From NCBI GenBank assembly GCA_026003495.1, contig BPHK01000001.1, positions 1,562,579 through 1,626,578 on the forward strand: 64,000 nt of DNA, in the 5' to 3' direction. Source of the DNA: Candidatus Kapaibacterium sp. Lineage in GTDB: Bacteria; Bacteroidota; Ignavibacteria; Kapaibacteriales; NICIL-2. The notes under the pieces are model-generated. The model saw nothing but the letters and a program-made list of their open reading frames with translations. It did not search any database and was not told where the DNA came from. Below, one piece after another: positions 1 to 8,945 of the stretch. Numbering within the stretch: position 1 is the stretch's first letter; each line of letters starts with the position of its first letter. Both the position numbers and the translations under genes were made by a program.

Positions 1-281
1 ATGGTCGCAAGCTCGCCATAAATCCGCTCGACATAGCCGACGTGCTCGCGGAATTGCTCCAGTTCCGATTCGACGGAGCGACGCAGCTCCTGCTGGAGTT
101 GCTGGACCGTATGCTTGAGTTGGTCGAATTCATGGTAGGCCGTCGCGCGGAATTGATCAAGCTCGTAGGCCTTCCGCAAGAGCGTTTCGTACACAGCCTT
201 GTATTGCTCGGCTTGCTGTCGGACAGTGCTAAAGAGCTCGATCAAACTTTGGCTTACAGGGATGCCGCTTGGCTGTGGCAT
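1..281 (-). CDS. Coiled-coil protein, 3' part cut by window edge
   Basis: Reading the minus strand from an ATG at 281 gives about 93 residues that run off the left edge without a stop. The protein begins MPQPSGIPVSQSLIELF and then becomes rich in Gln, Glu, Leu and Arg with a heptad-like pattern (stretches such as LKHTVQQLQQELRRSVESEL), so a long coiled coil is likely. Its start overlaps the stop of the upstream small gene by 28 bases, which suggests translational coupling in one operon. I do not recognise the family. No signal peptide is visible in the part present. Confidence 0.6.
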   Translation of the reverse strand, partial: MPQPSGIPVSQSLIELFSTVRQQAEQYKAVYETLLRKAYELDQFRATAYHEFDQLKHTVQQLQQELRRSVESELEQFREHVGYVERIYGELAT

Positions 282-559
282 TGTTCGACGGTGGAAAGAA
301 AAACTCCAAGTGCGTCTCGCAACTCAGCGAGAAGCTCGCATTCGACTTCAGGGAGCACGATGCTGCTTCGCTGGAGTAAGATGCGGAGCATCTGATGGCG
401 GAAGGCACTATCGTGCTCGAAGCGCTCGCGCATTGTCGTTTGCAAAAAATCATAGAGTCCGCCTGCTTCAGCAAGTTGCTCGTAGTTCGTGATTGGATGG
501 ACGAGCGCAGCACTCTCTGCTGTAACGTCTGCGGAAGGTTGTGAAAGTAGGCTTCTCAT
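254..559 (-). CDS. Hypothetical protein, about 101 aa
   Basis: I chose the ATG at 559 (protein begins MRSLLSQPSADVTAESAAL), preceded by a purine-rich GGAAA. The open frame extends upstream to 634, but that part looks like leader. The protein is mostly helical and acidic, with LYDFLQTTMRERFEHDS and LPEVECELLAELRDALGVFL, and has no signal peptide or membrane segment. It lies directly before, and overlaps, the coiled-coil gene at 1-281, so the two probably work together. It diverges from rel at 685. No family is recognised. Confidence 0.55.
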   Translation of the reverse strand: MRSLLSQPSADVTAESAALVHPITNYEQLAEAGGLYDFLQTTMRERFEHDSAFRHQMLRILLQRSSIVLPEVECELLAELRDALGVFLSTVEQCHSQAASL

Positions 560-684
560 GATGTTTCCGAAGGTAGCACTCACGGCATAGTTCGGCACCC
601 TCAGTATCGGCACTGAAGGGGGAACCTTGAACACAACCCCGTGCAGTAGTTTCGTCTTTAGTTAAGCACGTCGCATCCCGAACC

Positions 685-2925
685 ATGAAGCTCGGCTTCC
701 CTTGGCGGAAAACGAAAGGGTCTTCTCATCCGATCGGTGCCGATCCGGATGCCGATTTGGAGCTTCTGCTCGATGAATGCCGCCGCAACTTGCCGCGGTG
801 CGATGAAGCGCTCATCCGCAAAGCGTTTCAATTCTGTGTTCAAGCTCACAAGAACGATGTTCGTGAATCTGGCGAACCGTACTACACTCACCCACTCGAG
901 GTCGCCCGCATCATCGTGAGCGAAATTCCGCTCGACGACGTAAGCGTCTGTGCGGCGCTTCTGCACGACGTCGTCGAGGACACGACCTATTCACTCGAGG
1001 ACATCCGTGCTGAGTTCGGCAGCACTGTTGCGGAGATCGTTGACGGCGCAACCAAGATCAGCGGCATCTTCCGAAGCACAGAACTTCGGCAAGCAGAGAA
1101 TTATCGCAAGTTGCTCCTTGCCTTAGTCAAGGATGTTCGCGTCATCTTGATCAAGTTCGCCGATCGGCTACACAACATGCGCACGCTCGAGCATCTCTCG
1201 CCCGAACGGCAGCAGCGCGTCGCTCGGGAGACGCTCGAAATCTACGCGCCGTTTGCGCATCGCTTCGGTCTTGCCAATCTCAAGTGGGAGCTGGAGGACT
1301 TAGCCTTCAAGTACCTCAACCCAACCGAATACAATGCCATCAAGCAAGCGCTGGCCGAGACCCGCTCCGAACGCGAAGCATACATCGCATGCTTTATTGA
1401 GCCAATCGCCGAACGGCTCAAAAAAGAAGGCTACCGCTTCGAAATCACCGGTCGCCCTAAGCACATCTACTCGATCTACCAGAAAATGCAACGCCTGGGC
1501 GTACCGCTCAGCGAGCTGTACGATCTCCTTGCAGTACGCATCATCCTCGATACCAACGAGAACAAAGACTGCTACACCGTCTACGGCATCGTTGCGGACA
1601 TCTACGAACCGATTGCCGACCGCTTCAAAGACTACATCGCCCGCCCGAAGAAGAACTCCTACCAATCGCTCCACGCAGCGTTCATTGGCCCCGAGGGCAA
1701 GCGTGTCGAGGTTCAGATCCGCACCCGAGCGATGCACGAAGTTGCCGAACGCGGTATCGCTGCACACTTCCGCTACAAGGAAAACCAAGGCAACGGACGC
1801 GTTCCCTCCTGGTGGAATGACAAAGAACTCGAGGAATGGGCAAACTGGGTCCGCGACATTTTCGAAAGTGCCGGCGATGAAGCCCCCGAACAACTCATCG
1901 AGTCGTTCAAGCTCAACCTCTACCAAGACGAGATTTACGTTTACACACCACGCAACGACCTGATCATCTTACCCAAGGGCGCAACGCCGATTGATTTTGC
2001 CTATGCTATCCACAGCGAGATCGGCAACCACTGCATCGGCGCAAAAGTCAACGGCAAACTCGTCCCACTCGATCACAAACTCCAGACGGGGGATCAAGTC
2101 GAAATCCTTACCTCGAAAAATCAGCACCCAACGAGCGACTGGGAGCGCATCTGCGTTACGCACAAAGCAAAATCGAACATCCGCAAGTATCTCAACGAGG
2201 AAAAACGACGCGTTGTCGAACTCGGCAAGCAGCTCTGGGAAAAGCAGCTCCGCAAGCTTGATGGCGCTCCAACACAGGAACAGTTCGACCGCATGCTTGG
2301 GAAGCTCGGCGTATCAAACCCGAACGAGTTTTTCTACAAACTTGGCTTGGGCGTGCTCGACGTCGCATCGGCAGTGCAGCTCCTTCGAGGCGAACCGGCT
2401 GCACCCTCCCTTCCTGCCGTCGAGGTCCAGCCGACAACAACCTTGCCGGAACGGCTTCGCTCCTCGAGTGCAGTTATTCTCGAGGGCGACCACCCGACGA
2501 TTCCGAATCTTCTCTACCAGTACGCACGCTGCTGCAACCCGGTACCGGGCGATGACATCGTCGGCGTGATCACCATCGGTAGTGGCATCAAGATTCACCG
2601 TCGAGATTGCCGCAACATCGCAGAAATGGGGCACGCTCTCCAGGCACGCCTGGTCAACCTTTCCTGGGCACCGCAGTCGGACGGTGTCTATCTGGCAACC
2701 ATTCGCGTCACTGGAGAAGACCGCTCCGGCATGCTCCACGACATCACAAACGCTATCACTGGCTACCGCAACACCAATATTCGGAGCGTCAACATTGACG
2801 CCTTCGGCAGCGAGTTCGAGGGTATCATCACGCTCTACGTCGAAAATCTCGATCACCTCAACGAAATCTTTGGGCGGATCAAGCGCATCCGCGGCGTTCG
2901 GAGCGTGAGCCGATTCAATGGCTAA
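685..2925 (+). CDS. rel: Bifunctional (p)ppGpp synthetase/hydrolase (RelA/SpoT)
   Basis: This is the cytosolic stringent-response enzyme, making pppGpp/ppGpp from ATP plus GTP/GDP and hydrolysing it. The 746-residue protein has the full family order: an HD hydrolase domain (His69, then HDVVEDT with His94-Asp95), a synthetase domain about 240-370 (GRPKHIYSIYQKM, NSYQSLH, EVQIRT), a TGS domain about 410-475 (EIYVYTPRNDLIILPKGAT) and a C-terminal ACT domain from about 665. The synthetase carries RFKD, the RxKD signature of bifunctional enzymes rather than the ExDD of RelA-type synthetases, and the HD residues are intact, so both activities are expected. The gene stands alone, divergent from the small operon at 254-559. 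A near-match promoter (TAGTTTCG, 647-654) precedes it. Confidence 0.96.
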   Translation: MKLGFPWRKTKGSSHPIGADPDADLELLLDECRRNLPRCDEALIRKAFQFCVQAHKNDVRESGEPYYTHPLEVARIIVSEIPLDDVSVCAALLHDVVEDTTYSLEDIRAEFGSTVAEIVDGATKISGIFRSTELRQAENYRKLLLALVKDVRVILIKFADRLHNMRTLEHLSPERQQRVARETLEIYAPFAHRFGLANLKWELEDLAFKYLNPTEYNAIKQALAETRSEREAYIACFIEPIAERLKKEGYRFEITGRPKHIYSIYQKMQRLGVPLSELYDLLAVRIILDTNENKDCYTVYGIVADIYEPIADRFKDYIARPKKNSYQSLHAAFIGPEGKRVEVQIRTRAMHEVAERGIAAHFRYKENQGNGRVPSWWNDKELEEWANWVRDIFESAGDEAPEQLIESFKLNLYQDEIYVYTPRNDLIILPKGATPIDFAYAIHSEIGNHCIGAKVNGKLVPLDHKLQTGDQVEILTSKNQHPTSDWERICVTHKAKSNIRKYLNEEKRRVVELGKQLWEKQLRKLDGAPTQEQFDRMLGKLGVSNPNEFFYKLGLGVLDVASAVQLLRGEPAAPSLPAVEVQPTTTLPERLRSSSAVILEGDHPTIPNLLYQYARCCNPVPGDDIVGVITIGSGIKIHRRDCRNIAEMGHALQARLVNLSWAPQSDGVYLATIRVTGEDRSGMLHDITNAITGYRNTNIRSVNIDAFGSEFEGIITLYVENLDHLNEIFGRIKRIRGVRSVSRFNG

Positions 2926-3001
2926 AGACAGGCCAGCGGAATGCTCTTCGATCGCTGATGAAAACGAGTGTATCAGCAACACGGGAGCTTGTCTTACCCC
3001 C

Positions 3002-3595
3002 TCATTTTTTTGGCTGAGAAACCGACGGTGATCCAGCGACGGCAGTGCTACGCTGAGCTTCGACTGCATTGCGGAGGACATCCAAGCACGCTACAAGATC
3101 AGGCACTATTGCGAATGCTGCAGGCGCATCATCCGGCGCATAGTGCCCCACTAAAATTGCTCTGACTCCTGCGTTGACAGCAGCCTCGACATCGCTCGGC
3201 ATATCGCCAATCATCCACGACGATGATGCATCGCCGTTCCATTTTGTGAGTGCTTCCAGAAGCATTGTCGGCTGCGGCTTGCGGCAGCGCGACTGGGGCG
3301 AATCCAGCTCTGTGCAGTAGTACACGTCGTCGAACCTGCTCCCTGTGCGTTCTTCGATGCGCGATTGCATCCATTCGGTGAGCGCCCATAGTTCACAATC
3401 AGTCATGATCCCTTTGGCGACCCCTTGCTGATTGGAAACGATAATTGCGCGGAAGCCAGCGTGCTTGACCCAGCGAAAGAGCGGGAAAAATCCATCACAA
3501 AAAACGAATTCATCAGGCGTCCGGACATAGCCGCCCTCGATGCGACGGTTGACGATCCCGTCGCGATCGAAGAACACTACGTGCGACCTTCCCAC
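3002..3595 (-). CDS. gmhB: HAD-family D-glycero-manno-heptose 1,7-bisphosphate 7-phosphatase
   Basis: A 197-residue HAD-IIIA phosphatase. Motif I is FFDRDGIVN with nucleophile Asp10 and acid/base Asp12, followed by IVSNQQGVAKG, CRKPQP and a motif-III-like MIGDMPSDVEAAVNAG. The family removes the 7-phosphate from heptose bisphosphate on the way to ADP-heptose for LPS; hldD at 29307-30293 would act later in that pathway. The zinc-loop cysteines usual in GmhB are mostly missing (YYCTELDSPQSRC), so histidinol-phosphatase-like or related sugar phosphatase activity is possible. It starts with GTG, whose first base is the last base of the ruvB TAG stop, so it is coupled to ruvB. Confidence 0.8.
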   Translation of the reverse strand: MGRSHVVFFDRDGIVNRRIEGGYVRTPDEFVFCDGFFPLFRWVKHAGFRAIIVSNQQGVAKGIMTDCELWALTEWMQSRIEERTGSRFDDVYYCTELDSPQSRCRKPQPTMLLEALTKWNGDASSSWMIGDMPSDVEAAVNAGVRAILVGHYAPDDAPAAFAIVPDLVACLDVLRNAVEAQRSTAVAGSPSVSQPKK

Positions 3596-4627
3596 TACGA
3601 ATCGCCGAACAGTGACATCATCGAGTGCGGAGGCGCAATTCCCAGGTGCTTGTAAGCAAGCGGGGTGACTTCGCGCCCGCGTGGTGTGCGATTGAGAAAG
3701 CCTTGGCGAATCAAGAATGGTTCATAGACTTCCTCGATCGTACCTGGTTCTTCGCCGACGGCGACCGCCAGTGCATTGAGTCCGACTGGCCCGCCATTGA
3801 ACTTTTCGATGATCGTCAGGAGGATCGTTTTATCCATCTCATCGAGGCCGTATTCGTCCACGTCAAGCGCCTCGAGTGTCATGAGCGCAATCTCACGCGT
3901 GATGATGCCGGCACCATGCACATCGGCAAAGTCGCGGGTACGGCGGAGCAGACGGTTTGCAATTCGTGGCGTTCCGCGGGAGCGACGAGCAATTTCCATT
4001 GCCGCTTCCTCCTCGATAGGCACTCCGAGTATCGAAGCCGATCGCATTACGATGTGGAATAGCTCAGCAGCATCGTAGTAATCGAGCCGGCTGACGATCC
4101 CAAAGCGCGACCGCAATGGACTACTGATGAGCCCTGCGCGCGTCGTTGCACCAACGAGCGTAAAACGCGGCAAGGAGATCTGAATCGAACGTGCTGCCGG
4201 ACCGCTTTCGATCATGATGTCAATGCGGAAAGCCCTCCATTGCAGAGTAAAGGTACTCCTCGATGACGCGCGAGAGGGAATGGATTTCGTCAATGAAGAG
4301 TATGTCGCGCTCGTTCAGGTTGGTGAGTAGTCCCGCCAAATCGCCTGGCTTTTCCAGTACGGGGCCACTGGTGACCTTGATATCGCTGCCCATCTCGTTT
4401 GCGATGATGTAGCTCAGGGTTGTTTTCCCTAAGCCAGGCGGACCGATAAAGAGCACATGATCGAGCGCTTCGCCACGCTTGCGTGCAGCAGCGATGTACA
4501 CTTTGAGATTGTCGAGGATCTTTTTCTGTCCGCGAAACTCTGCAAAACGCGATGGCCGTAGCGAGCTATCGAGCTCGTCTTCGGCGGTGCGTTCTTGTGT
4601 GCGAATCGGCGACTGCGAACGTGCCAT
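3595..4627 (-). pseudogene. ruvB: Holliday junction helicase RuvB, split by a single-base frameshift
   Basis: RuvB is the AAA+ motor that drives branch migration with RuvA. The N-terminal part (ATG at 4627, starting [14 protein letters not shown]) has the Walker [10 protein letters not shown] and Walker B DEIH, and then runs out of frame at [11 protein letters not shown]. The rest, starting [14 protein letters not shown] and including [20 protein letters not shown] and the C-terminal winged helix, lies in another frame. Skipping one base of the AAA run at 4229-4231 (TTT on the coding strand) joins both halves into one normal-length protein. No other part of the gene is missing. This could be a real mutation or a homopolymer sequencing error; the intact remainder makes an error plausible. 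It leads an operon with gmhB. Confidence 0.9.
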
Positions 4628-4654
4628 GGTGCAAGCCAACACGGTAGCGGCACG

Positions 4655-4662
4655 CAAAGATA
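4655..4662 (-). promoter_or_regulatory. TAnnTTTG promoter element for ruvB
   Basis: The coding strand reads TATCTTTG, an exact match to the Bacteroidota -7 element TAnnTTTG. It sits 27 bases before the ruvB ATG. No clear -33 TTTG is seen. Confidence 0.55.
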
Positions 4663-4669
4663 GCGCATC

Positions 4670-5428
4670 CTATGGCAGCACCTCCTCGCCAACGAGCGCA
4701 GCGCGGCGCAGGTCGCGGTTGAGCTGAGCAATGTACTCGACGCTAATGCCTTTCGGACATGCTGCCTCGCACTCGTAGTGGTTACTGCAGTGGCCAAAGC
4801 CTTCGGATTCCATTGCCTCGACCATCCGCCGGACGCGCCGGTAGCGCTCTGGCTGCCCCTGCGGAAGTGAACCCAAATGAGCGACTTTTGCAGCCACAAA
4901 GAGCATCGCCGAGGCATTCGGGCACGCTGCGACACATGCACCGCAACCGATACACGCAGCAGCATCGAATGCACGATCCGCAGCTGGCTTCGGAACCGGA
5001 ATCGCGTTCGCATCAGGGACACCGCCAGTGTGGCAGCTAATGTATCCGCCAGCGGCGATGATCCGGTCGAATGCGCTGCGGTCAACGATGAGGTCCTTGA
5101 GCACGGGGAATGCACGCGCTCGCCATGGTTCGATCCAGAGCTCATCTCCATCGCGGAACATCCGCATGTGGAGCTGGCATGCTGTTGTCCGCTTGCGCGG
5201 TCCATGGGGACGGCCGTTGATGACCATGCCACAAGATCCACAGATGCCCTCGCGGCAATCGTGCTCGAACGCAACTGGCTCTTTCCCTTCCGCAATGAGC
5301 CGCTCGTTGAGGACATCGAGCATTTCGAGGAAACTCATGTGCGGGCTTACATCGTCGAGCTGGTATGTTTCAAATCGCCCGGCGACGTTCGGGCCTGCTT
5401 GACGCCATATGTGGAGAGTCAGCTTCAT
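4670..5428 (-). CDS. sdhB: Succinate dehydrogenase/fumarate reductase iron-sulfur subunit
   Basis: The electron-transfer subunit of respiratory complex II, 252 residues. It has the plant-type 2Fe-2S ligands in [16 protein letters not shown] and a later Cys, then a [12 protein letters not shown] 4Fe-4S motif and a third cluster motif ending [12 protein letters not shown] chose the ATG at 5428, giving [12 protein letters not shown]; the longer open frame to 5521 lies inside sdhA. The ATG shares one base with the TAA stop of sdhA (TAATG), showing tight coupling in the sdhC-sdhA-sdhB operon. Confidence 0.96.
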   Translation of the reverse strand: MKLTLHIWRQAGPNVAGRFETYQLDDVSPHMSFLEMLDVLNERLIAEGKEPVAFEHDCREGICGSCGMVINGRPHGPRKRTTACQLHMRMFRDGDELWIEPWRARAFPVLKDLIVDRSAFDRIIAAGGYISCHTGGVPDANAIPVPKPAADRAFDAAACIGCGACVAACPNASAMLFVAAKVAHLGSLPQGQPERYRRVRRMVEAMESEGFGHCSNHYECEAACPKGISVEYIAQLNRDLRRAALVGEEVLP

Positions 5429-7341
5429 TACTTGTAGCTCCGAACGGTGAGTTTGACATTTTCGAACACCAGAGGCTCTTTGTGGAGGCGAGGCGGCAAG
5501 TCCGGTCCGGTGTATTCCCAAACGGCGACGTACGCAAAGTCGTTATCGTTACGGAGTGCTTCGCCGTCTGGTGTTTGGTATTCCTCGCGGAAGTGCCCGC
5601 CGCAGGATTCCTCGCGCTGCAGCGCATCGAGGCACATGAGCTCGGCGAACTCCAAAAAGTCCGCCACCCGCCCAGCGTATTCGAGGTTTTGGTTGAGCTC
5701 CTCCCCACTGCCAGAGACGTGGACATTTTCCCAGAACTCCGCCCGCAGCGCTGGAATGCGTTCGAGCGCAGTGCGGAGTCCATCGGCAGTGCGGGACATC
5801 CCACAGTAATCCCACATGAGCTTTCCAAGCTCGCGGTGGAAGGACATTACCGTCCGCCGTCCCTTTGCTGCCACCAGCCGCTCTAGGCGAGCGCGAGCCT
5901 CTTCTTCGACGCGCTGAAATTCTGGGTGGTCAGTAGTGACCTCCATCTTGGGATGTGAGGCAAGGTAGTGACCGAGCGTGTATGGAATGATGAAGTATCC
6001 ATCAGCCAATCCTTGCATGAGCGCAGAGGCGCCAAGCCGATTAGCGCCATGATCGGAAAAATTCGCCTCGCCGAGCACGTGTAATCCCGGGATCGTACTC
6101 ATAAGGTTGTAATCAACCCACAAGCCGCCCATGGTATAGTGCGGCGCTGGGTAAATCCTCATCGGAACTTCATAGGGATTCTCGCCGGTGATGCGTTCAT
6201 ACATCTCGAAGAGATTGCCGTAGCGCTGCTCGATGACGTCGCGGCCCAGCCGCTTGATCGCATCGGAAAAATCAAGGTAGACGCCCAAGCCACCTGGCCC
6301 AACGCCGCGTCCTTCGTCGCAGACACGCTTTGCTGCACGCGAGGCAATATCGCGCGGGCTTAAGTTGCCATAGCTGGGGTAGAGGCGTTCGAGGTAGTAG
6401 TCGCGCTCCTCTTCAGGAATTTCGTTCGGCGGACGCCGATCTCCAGCGTTCTTGGGAACCCAGATGCGTCCATCGTTGCGAAGCGACTCGCTCATGAGCG
6501 TCAGCTTCGATTGGTACTCGCCACTGGGCGGGATGCACGTCGGATGAATTTGCGTAAAGCATGGATTGGCAAAGCCAGCTCCACGCTTGTACGCACGGTA
6601 AATTGCCGTAACGTTTGAGTTCTTGGCATTGGTCGAAAGGAAGAACACGTTGCTATAGCCACCGGTGCAGAGCAGAACTGCATCACCTGCATGGCGGCGT
6701 ATTTCCCCAGTGACCAGGTTGCGGGTGATGATACCTTTGGCATGCCCATCAATGACGACAAGATCGAGCATTTCTTCGCGCGTCCAAAGCGTAATGCGGC
6801 GTGCATCAACCATCCGCATGAGCGCTTGGTAGGCGCCGAGCAACAGTTGCTGCCCTGTTTGGCCACGCGCGTAGAACGTCCGCGATACTTGCGCACCACC
6901 GAAGGAGCGGTTGTCGAGATAGCCGCTGTACTCTCGCGCAAAGGGGACGCCTTGCGCAACACATTGGTCAATGATGTTTACACTCACTTCCGCTAACCGG
7001 TACACGTTCGCTTCGCGCGAACGGAAGTCGCCGCCTTTGATGGTGTCGTAGAACAGCCGCCAGACACTATCGCCATCGTTGGGGTAATTTTTCGCTGCAT
7101 TGATCCCTCCCTGTGCTGCAATGGAGTGTGCACGGCGGGGTGAATCGTGATAGGTGAACACGTGGACGTTATAGCCGAGCTCTGCTAACGTGGCTGCAGC
7201 CGATGCTCCAGCAAGTCCAGTACCAACAACCAAGACTTTGAACTTCCTCTTGTTCGCAGGACTGACGAGCTTGAGCTCGTTTTTATGGCGTTGCCACTTT
7301 TCTTCGAGCGGACCAGCGGGAATTTTGGAATCGAGATTCAT
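5428..7341 (-). CDS. sdhA: Succinate dehydrogenase/fumarate reductase flavoprotein subunit
   Basis: Catalytic FAD subunit of complex II, which oxidises succinate to fumarate or the reverse. From the ATG at 7341 it is 637 residues, the usual size for the Bacteroidota-type enzyme; the open frame continues upstream to 7881 but overlaps sdhC. It shows the dinucleotide fold [15 protein letters not shown] near residue 36, the [13 protein letters not shown] motif whose His72 should carry the covalent FAD, and an active-site stretch ending in [14 protein letters not shown] and [11 protein letters not shown]. The order sdhC-sdhA-sdhB with one cytochrome b subunit is typical of Bacteroidota and Chlorobiota. 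Confidence 0.97.
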   Translation of the reverse strand: MNLDSKIPAGPLEEKWQRHKNELKLVSPANKRKFKVLVVGTGLAGASAAATLAELGYNVHVFTYHDSPRRAHSIAAQGGINAAKNYPNDGDSVWRLFYDTIKGGDFRSREANVYRLAEVSVNIIDQCVAQGVPFAREYSGYLDNRSFGGAQVSRTFYARGQTGQQLLLGAYQALMRMVDARRITLWTREEMLDLVVIDGHAKGIITRNLVTGEIRRHAGDAVLLCTGGYSNVFFLSTNAKNSNVTAIYRAYKRGAGFANPCFTQIHPTCIPPSGEYQSKLTLMSESLRNDGRIWVPKNAGDRRPPNEIPEEERDYYLERLYPSYGNLSPRDIASRAAKRVCDEGRGVGPGGLGVYLDFSDAIKRLGRDVIEQRYGNLFEMYERITGENPYEVPMRIYPAPHYTMGGLWVDYNLMSTIPGLHVLGEANFSDHGANRLGASALMQGLADGYFIIPYTLGHYLASHPKMEVTTDHPEFQRVEEEARARLERLVAAKGRRTVMSFHRELGKLMWDYCGMSRTADGLRTALERIPALRAEFWENVHVSGSGEELNQNLEYAGRVADFLEFAELMCLDALQREESCGGHFREEYQTPDGEALRNDNDFAYVAVWEYTGPDLPPRLHKEPLVFENVKLTVRSYK

Positions 7342-7361
7342 GGCATCATCAGACCAAGTGG

Positions 7362-8054
7362 TTACGAAAGAGGCTCGAGAAGATGCGCCATCGCTGCAAC
7401 GGGAATCGAGACGTAGCCAATCCAGAGCAGCACCGCCAGCACAATGCTTGCCTTCCGGATTGGTTGGACGTAACGCTGGTAATAAACACCCAACGTCTGA
7501 AGCGCACTCTGCGTTGCATGCACAAGGTGCAACGCTACAAATGTCACCGCCACAATATAGAGCAGCGCAAGCCACCACACTTGAAAACTCCGCACGACCA
7601 TCGAGTACACATCGTGCACTGGCCCGCGCCCATCGAGGAAATACGTTGCTGCATAGTACTGCGGGTAGATTTTCCCCCACGTAAAGTGCGCCAGATGGAA
7701 GGCAACGTAACTGAAGATCAGCAACCCGGAAAGAAGCATCGTTCGCCCAGCGAACGTTGAAGCCTCCCAGCGCTGCTGTTGATATCCAAATGGACGCGCC
7801 TCCTGCGAGAGCCGACGCAAGCGAATCGTGTAGTACACATGGAGGATCAAGCTGACGAGCAAGATGATACGCGCAGTCCACAGCAGCGCTGCTACATCGC
7901 GCAGACCGGCTGCATAGGCGTTGATTGCTTCCGGGCCAGCATACACAAGGAGATTGCCGCTCAGGTGCCCGATGAGAAAGAGCACCATCACAAGCCCTGT
8001 AACCGCAACAATTGCCTTCTGCATCACTGTCGTTTGGAAAATCGAAGTAGCCAT
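7362..8054 (-). CDS. sdhC: Succinate dehydrogenase cytochrome b subunit (b558 type)
   Basis: A 230-residue membrane protein with five predicted hydrophobic helices (for example residues about 13-37, 55-77, 105-125, 155-180 and 203-225). It anchors complex II and passes electrons to quinone. Histidines in helices ([25 protein letters not shown]) are candidates for the two haem ligands. It is the first gene of the sdhCAB operon, 20 bases before sdhA, and has a TAnnTTTG element 56 bases upstream of its ATG. Confidence 0.93.
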   Translation of the reverse strand: MATSIFQTTVMQKAIVAVTGLVMVLFLIGHLSGNLLVYAGPEAINAYAAGLRDVAALLWTARIILLVSLILHVYYTIRLRRLSQEARPFGYQQQRWEASTFAGRTMLLSGLLIFSYVAFHLAHFTWGKIYPQYYAATYFLDGRGPVHDVYSMVVRSFQVWWLALLYIVAVTFVALHLVHATQSALQTLGVYYQRYVQPIRKASIVLAVLLWIGYVSIPVAAMAHLLEPLS

Positions 8055-8110
8055 GTGGTCACGGTGGGTCAGTTCAACCGCATAAACAACAAGCTTTGCC
8101 TGAAGCGTTC

Positions 8111-8118
8111 CAAAATTA
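8111..8118 (-). promoter_or_regulatory. TAnnTTTG promoter element for sdhCAB
   Basis: The coding strand reads TAATTTTG, exact to the Bacteroidota -7 consensus. It lies 56 bases before the sdhC start, in the divergent gap with the barrel gene at 8192. Confidence 0.5.
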
Positions 8119-8191
8119 CGGATGCTCGAAAACGGGAGTCTGCACCTTATGTTCGCGTCAACTGATATGTTTCACCTTCTGAAAGCTTCGC

Positions 8192-8945
8192 ATGATTCGC
8201 CGTGCTTGTTCCTGCATGCTGTTGGTTGTAGCTCTTGCTGCATATGGGCAGATCCCTCAGCGCACCCTGCGCCCTGCCGAAGAACAGCCCACACAGTCAG
8301 TCGCGGTGCAAACGGCTGACCACGCGATTTCTGTTGGTGCGTTCGTAGCAGCCAAAGCCGGCGTCAATATTGCCGTTGCCAAGGGGAGGAAGACCGATCT
8401 CAACTTCAACCCTCTGCCGGACCTTGGCATTTCCATCTTCGCACCATTCCAAGCGGGTGGCCGCATTGGTGCCGGAGTGGACTTTGGGTACGCTACGTAT
8501 TCGTTCGTAAACAAGCCTGAAAGCGGTGTCACCGATGCGAATTCCATCGTCGAGCGGTACAGCTACGTCAACATCTTCCCCCATGTGAACCTAAGCGGCG
8601 TGGTGCTCGGTGTCAACATCGGCGTTTCGCCGAGTGGACGCGCTCAAACAAAAAGCGGCAACGACGTCACCGTTGTTACCGATGGAACCCGCGAACTGGG
8701 AAGCGAGCACCTTGGGACGCTCGTTGAGAGCTACGGCTTGGCGGGAACTTCCCGGTATGGGAACATCAAACGGGGCATTTGAACCTGTACGTGATGGCGG
8801 GCTACACCGTCAGCGGACTCTACAGCGACTATCGTACCTACATTTACAGTCGCGACAACTACACAACCCCGAGTGCGGACAACAACCCGCGACCTGCATC
8901 ACTGGCGCTCGGGCTGGCCTACTACTTCCGCATTCCGATTCAGTA
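8192..8945 (+). pseudogene. Outer-membrane beta-barrel protein, split by a -1 frameshift
   Basis: The first frame (8192-8782) starts with a signal peptide, MIRRACSCMLLVVALAAYGQ, and continues with alternating aromatic and glycine strands (GGRIGAGVDFGYATYSF, VNIFPHVNLSGVVLGVNIG). After about GTLVE near 8728 the frame loses sense, while another frame continues the barrel as LRLGGNFPVWEHQTGHLNLY, VMAGYTVSGLYSDYR and ends ALGLAYYFRIPIQ at 8945 with the terminal aromatic strand of outer-membrane barrels. One base appears to be missing near 8723-8731. Rejoined, the protein is about 250 residues. Function beyond barrel is unknown. Its 3' end overlaps the opposing permease gene by 47 bases. Confidence 0.7.

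Noticed and set aside
42-395. Plus-strand open frame of 117 aa
   Set aside because: It is the antisense of the coiled-coil and small minus-strand genes and shows no protein-like composition.
2926-3001. Rho-independent terminator after rel
   Set aside because: There is a weak six-base-pair stem (2954-2959/2972-2977) and a later T7 run at 3005-3011, but they are too far apart to make a typical terminator.
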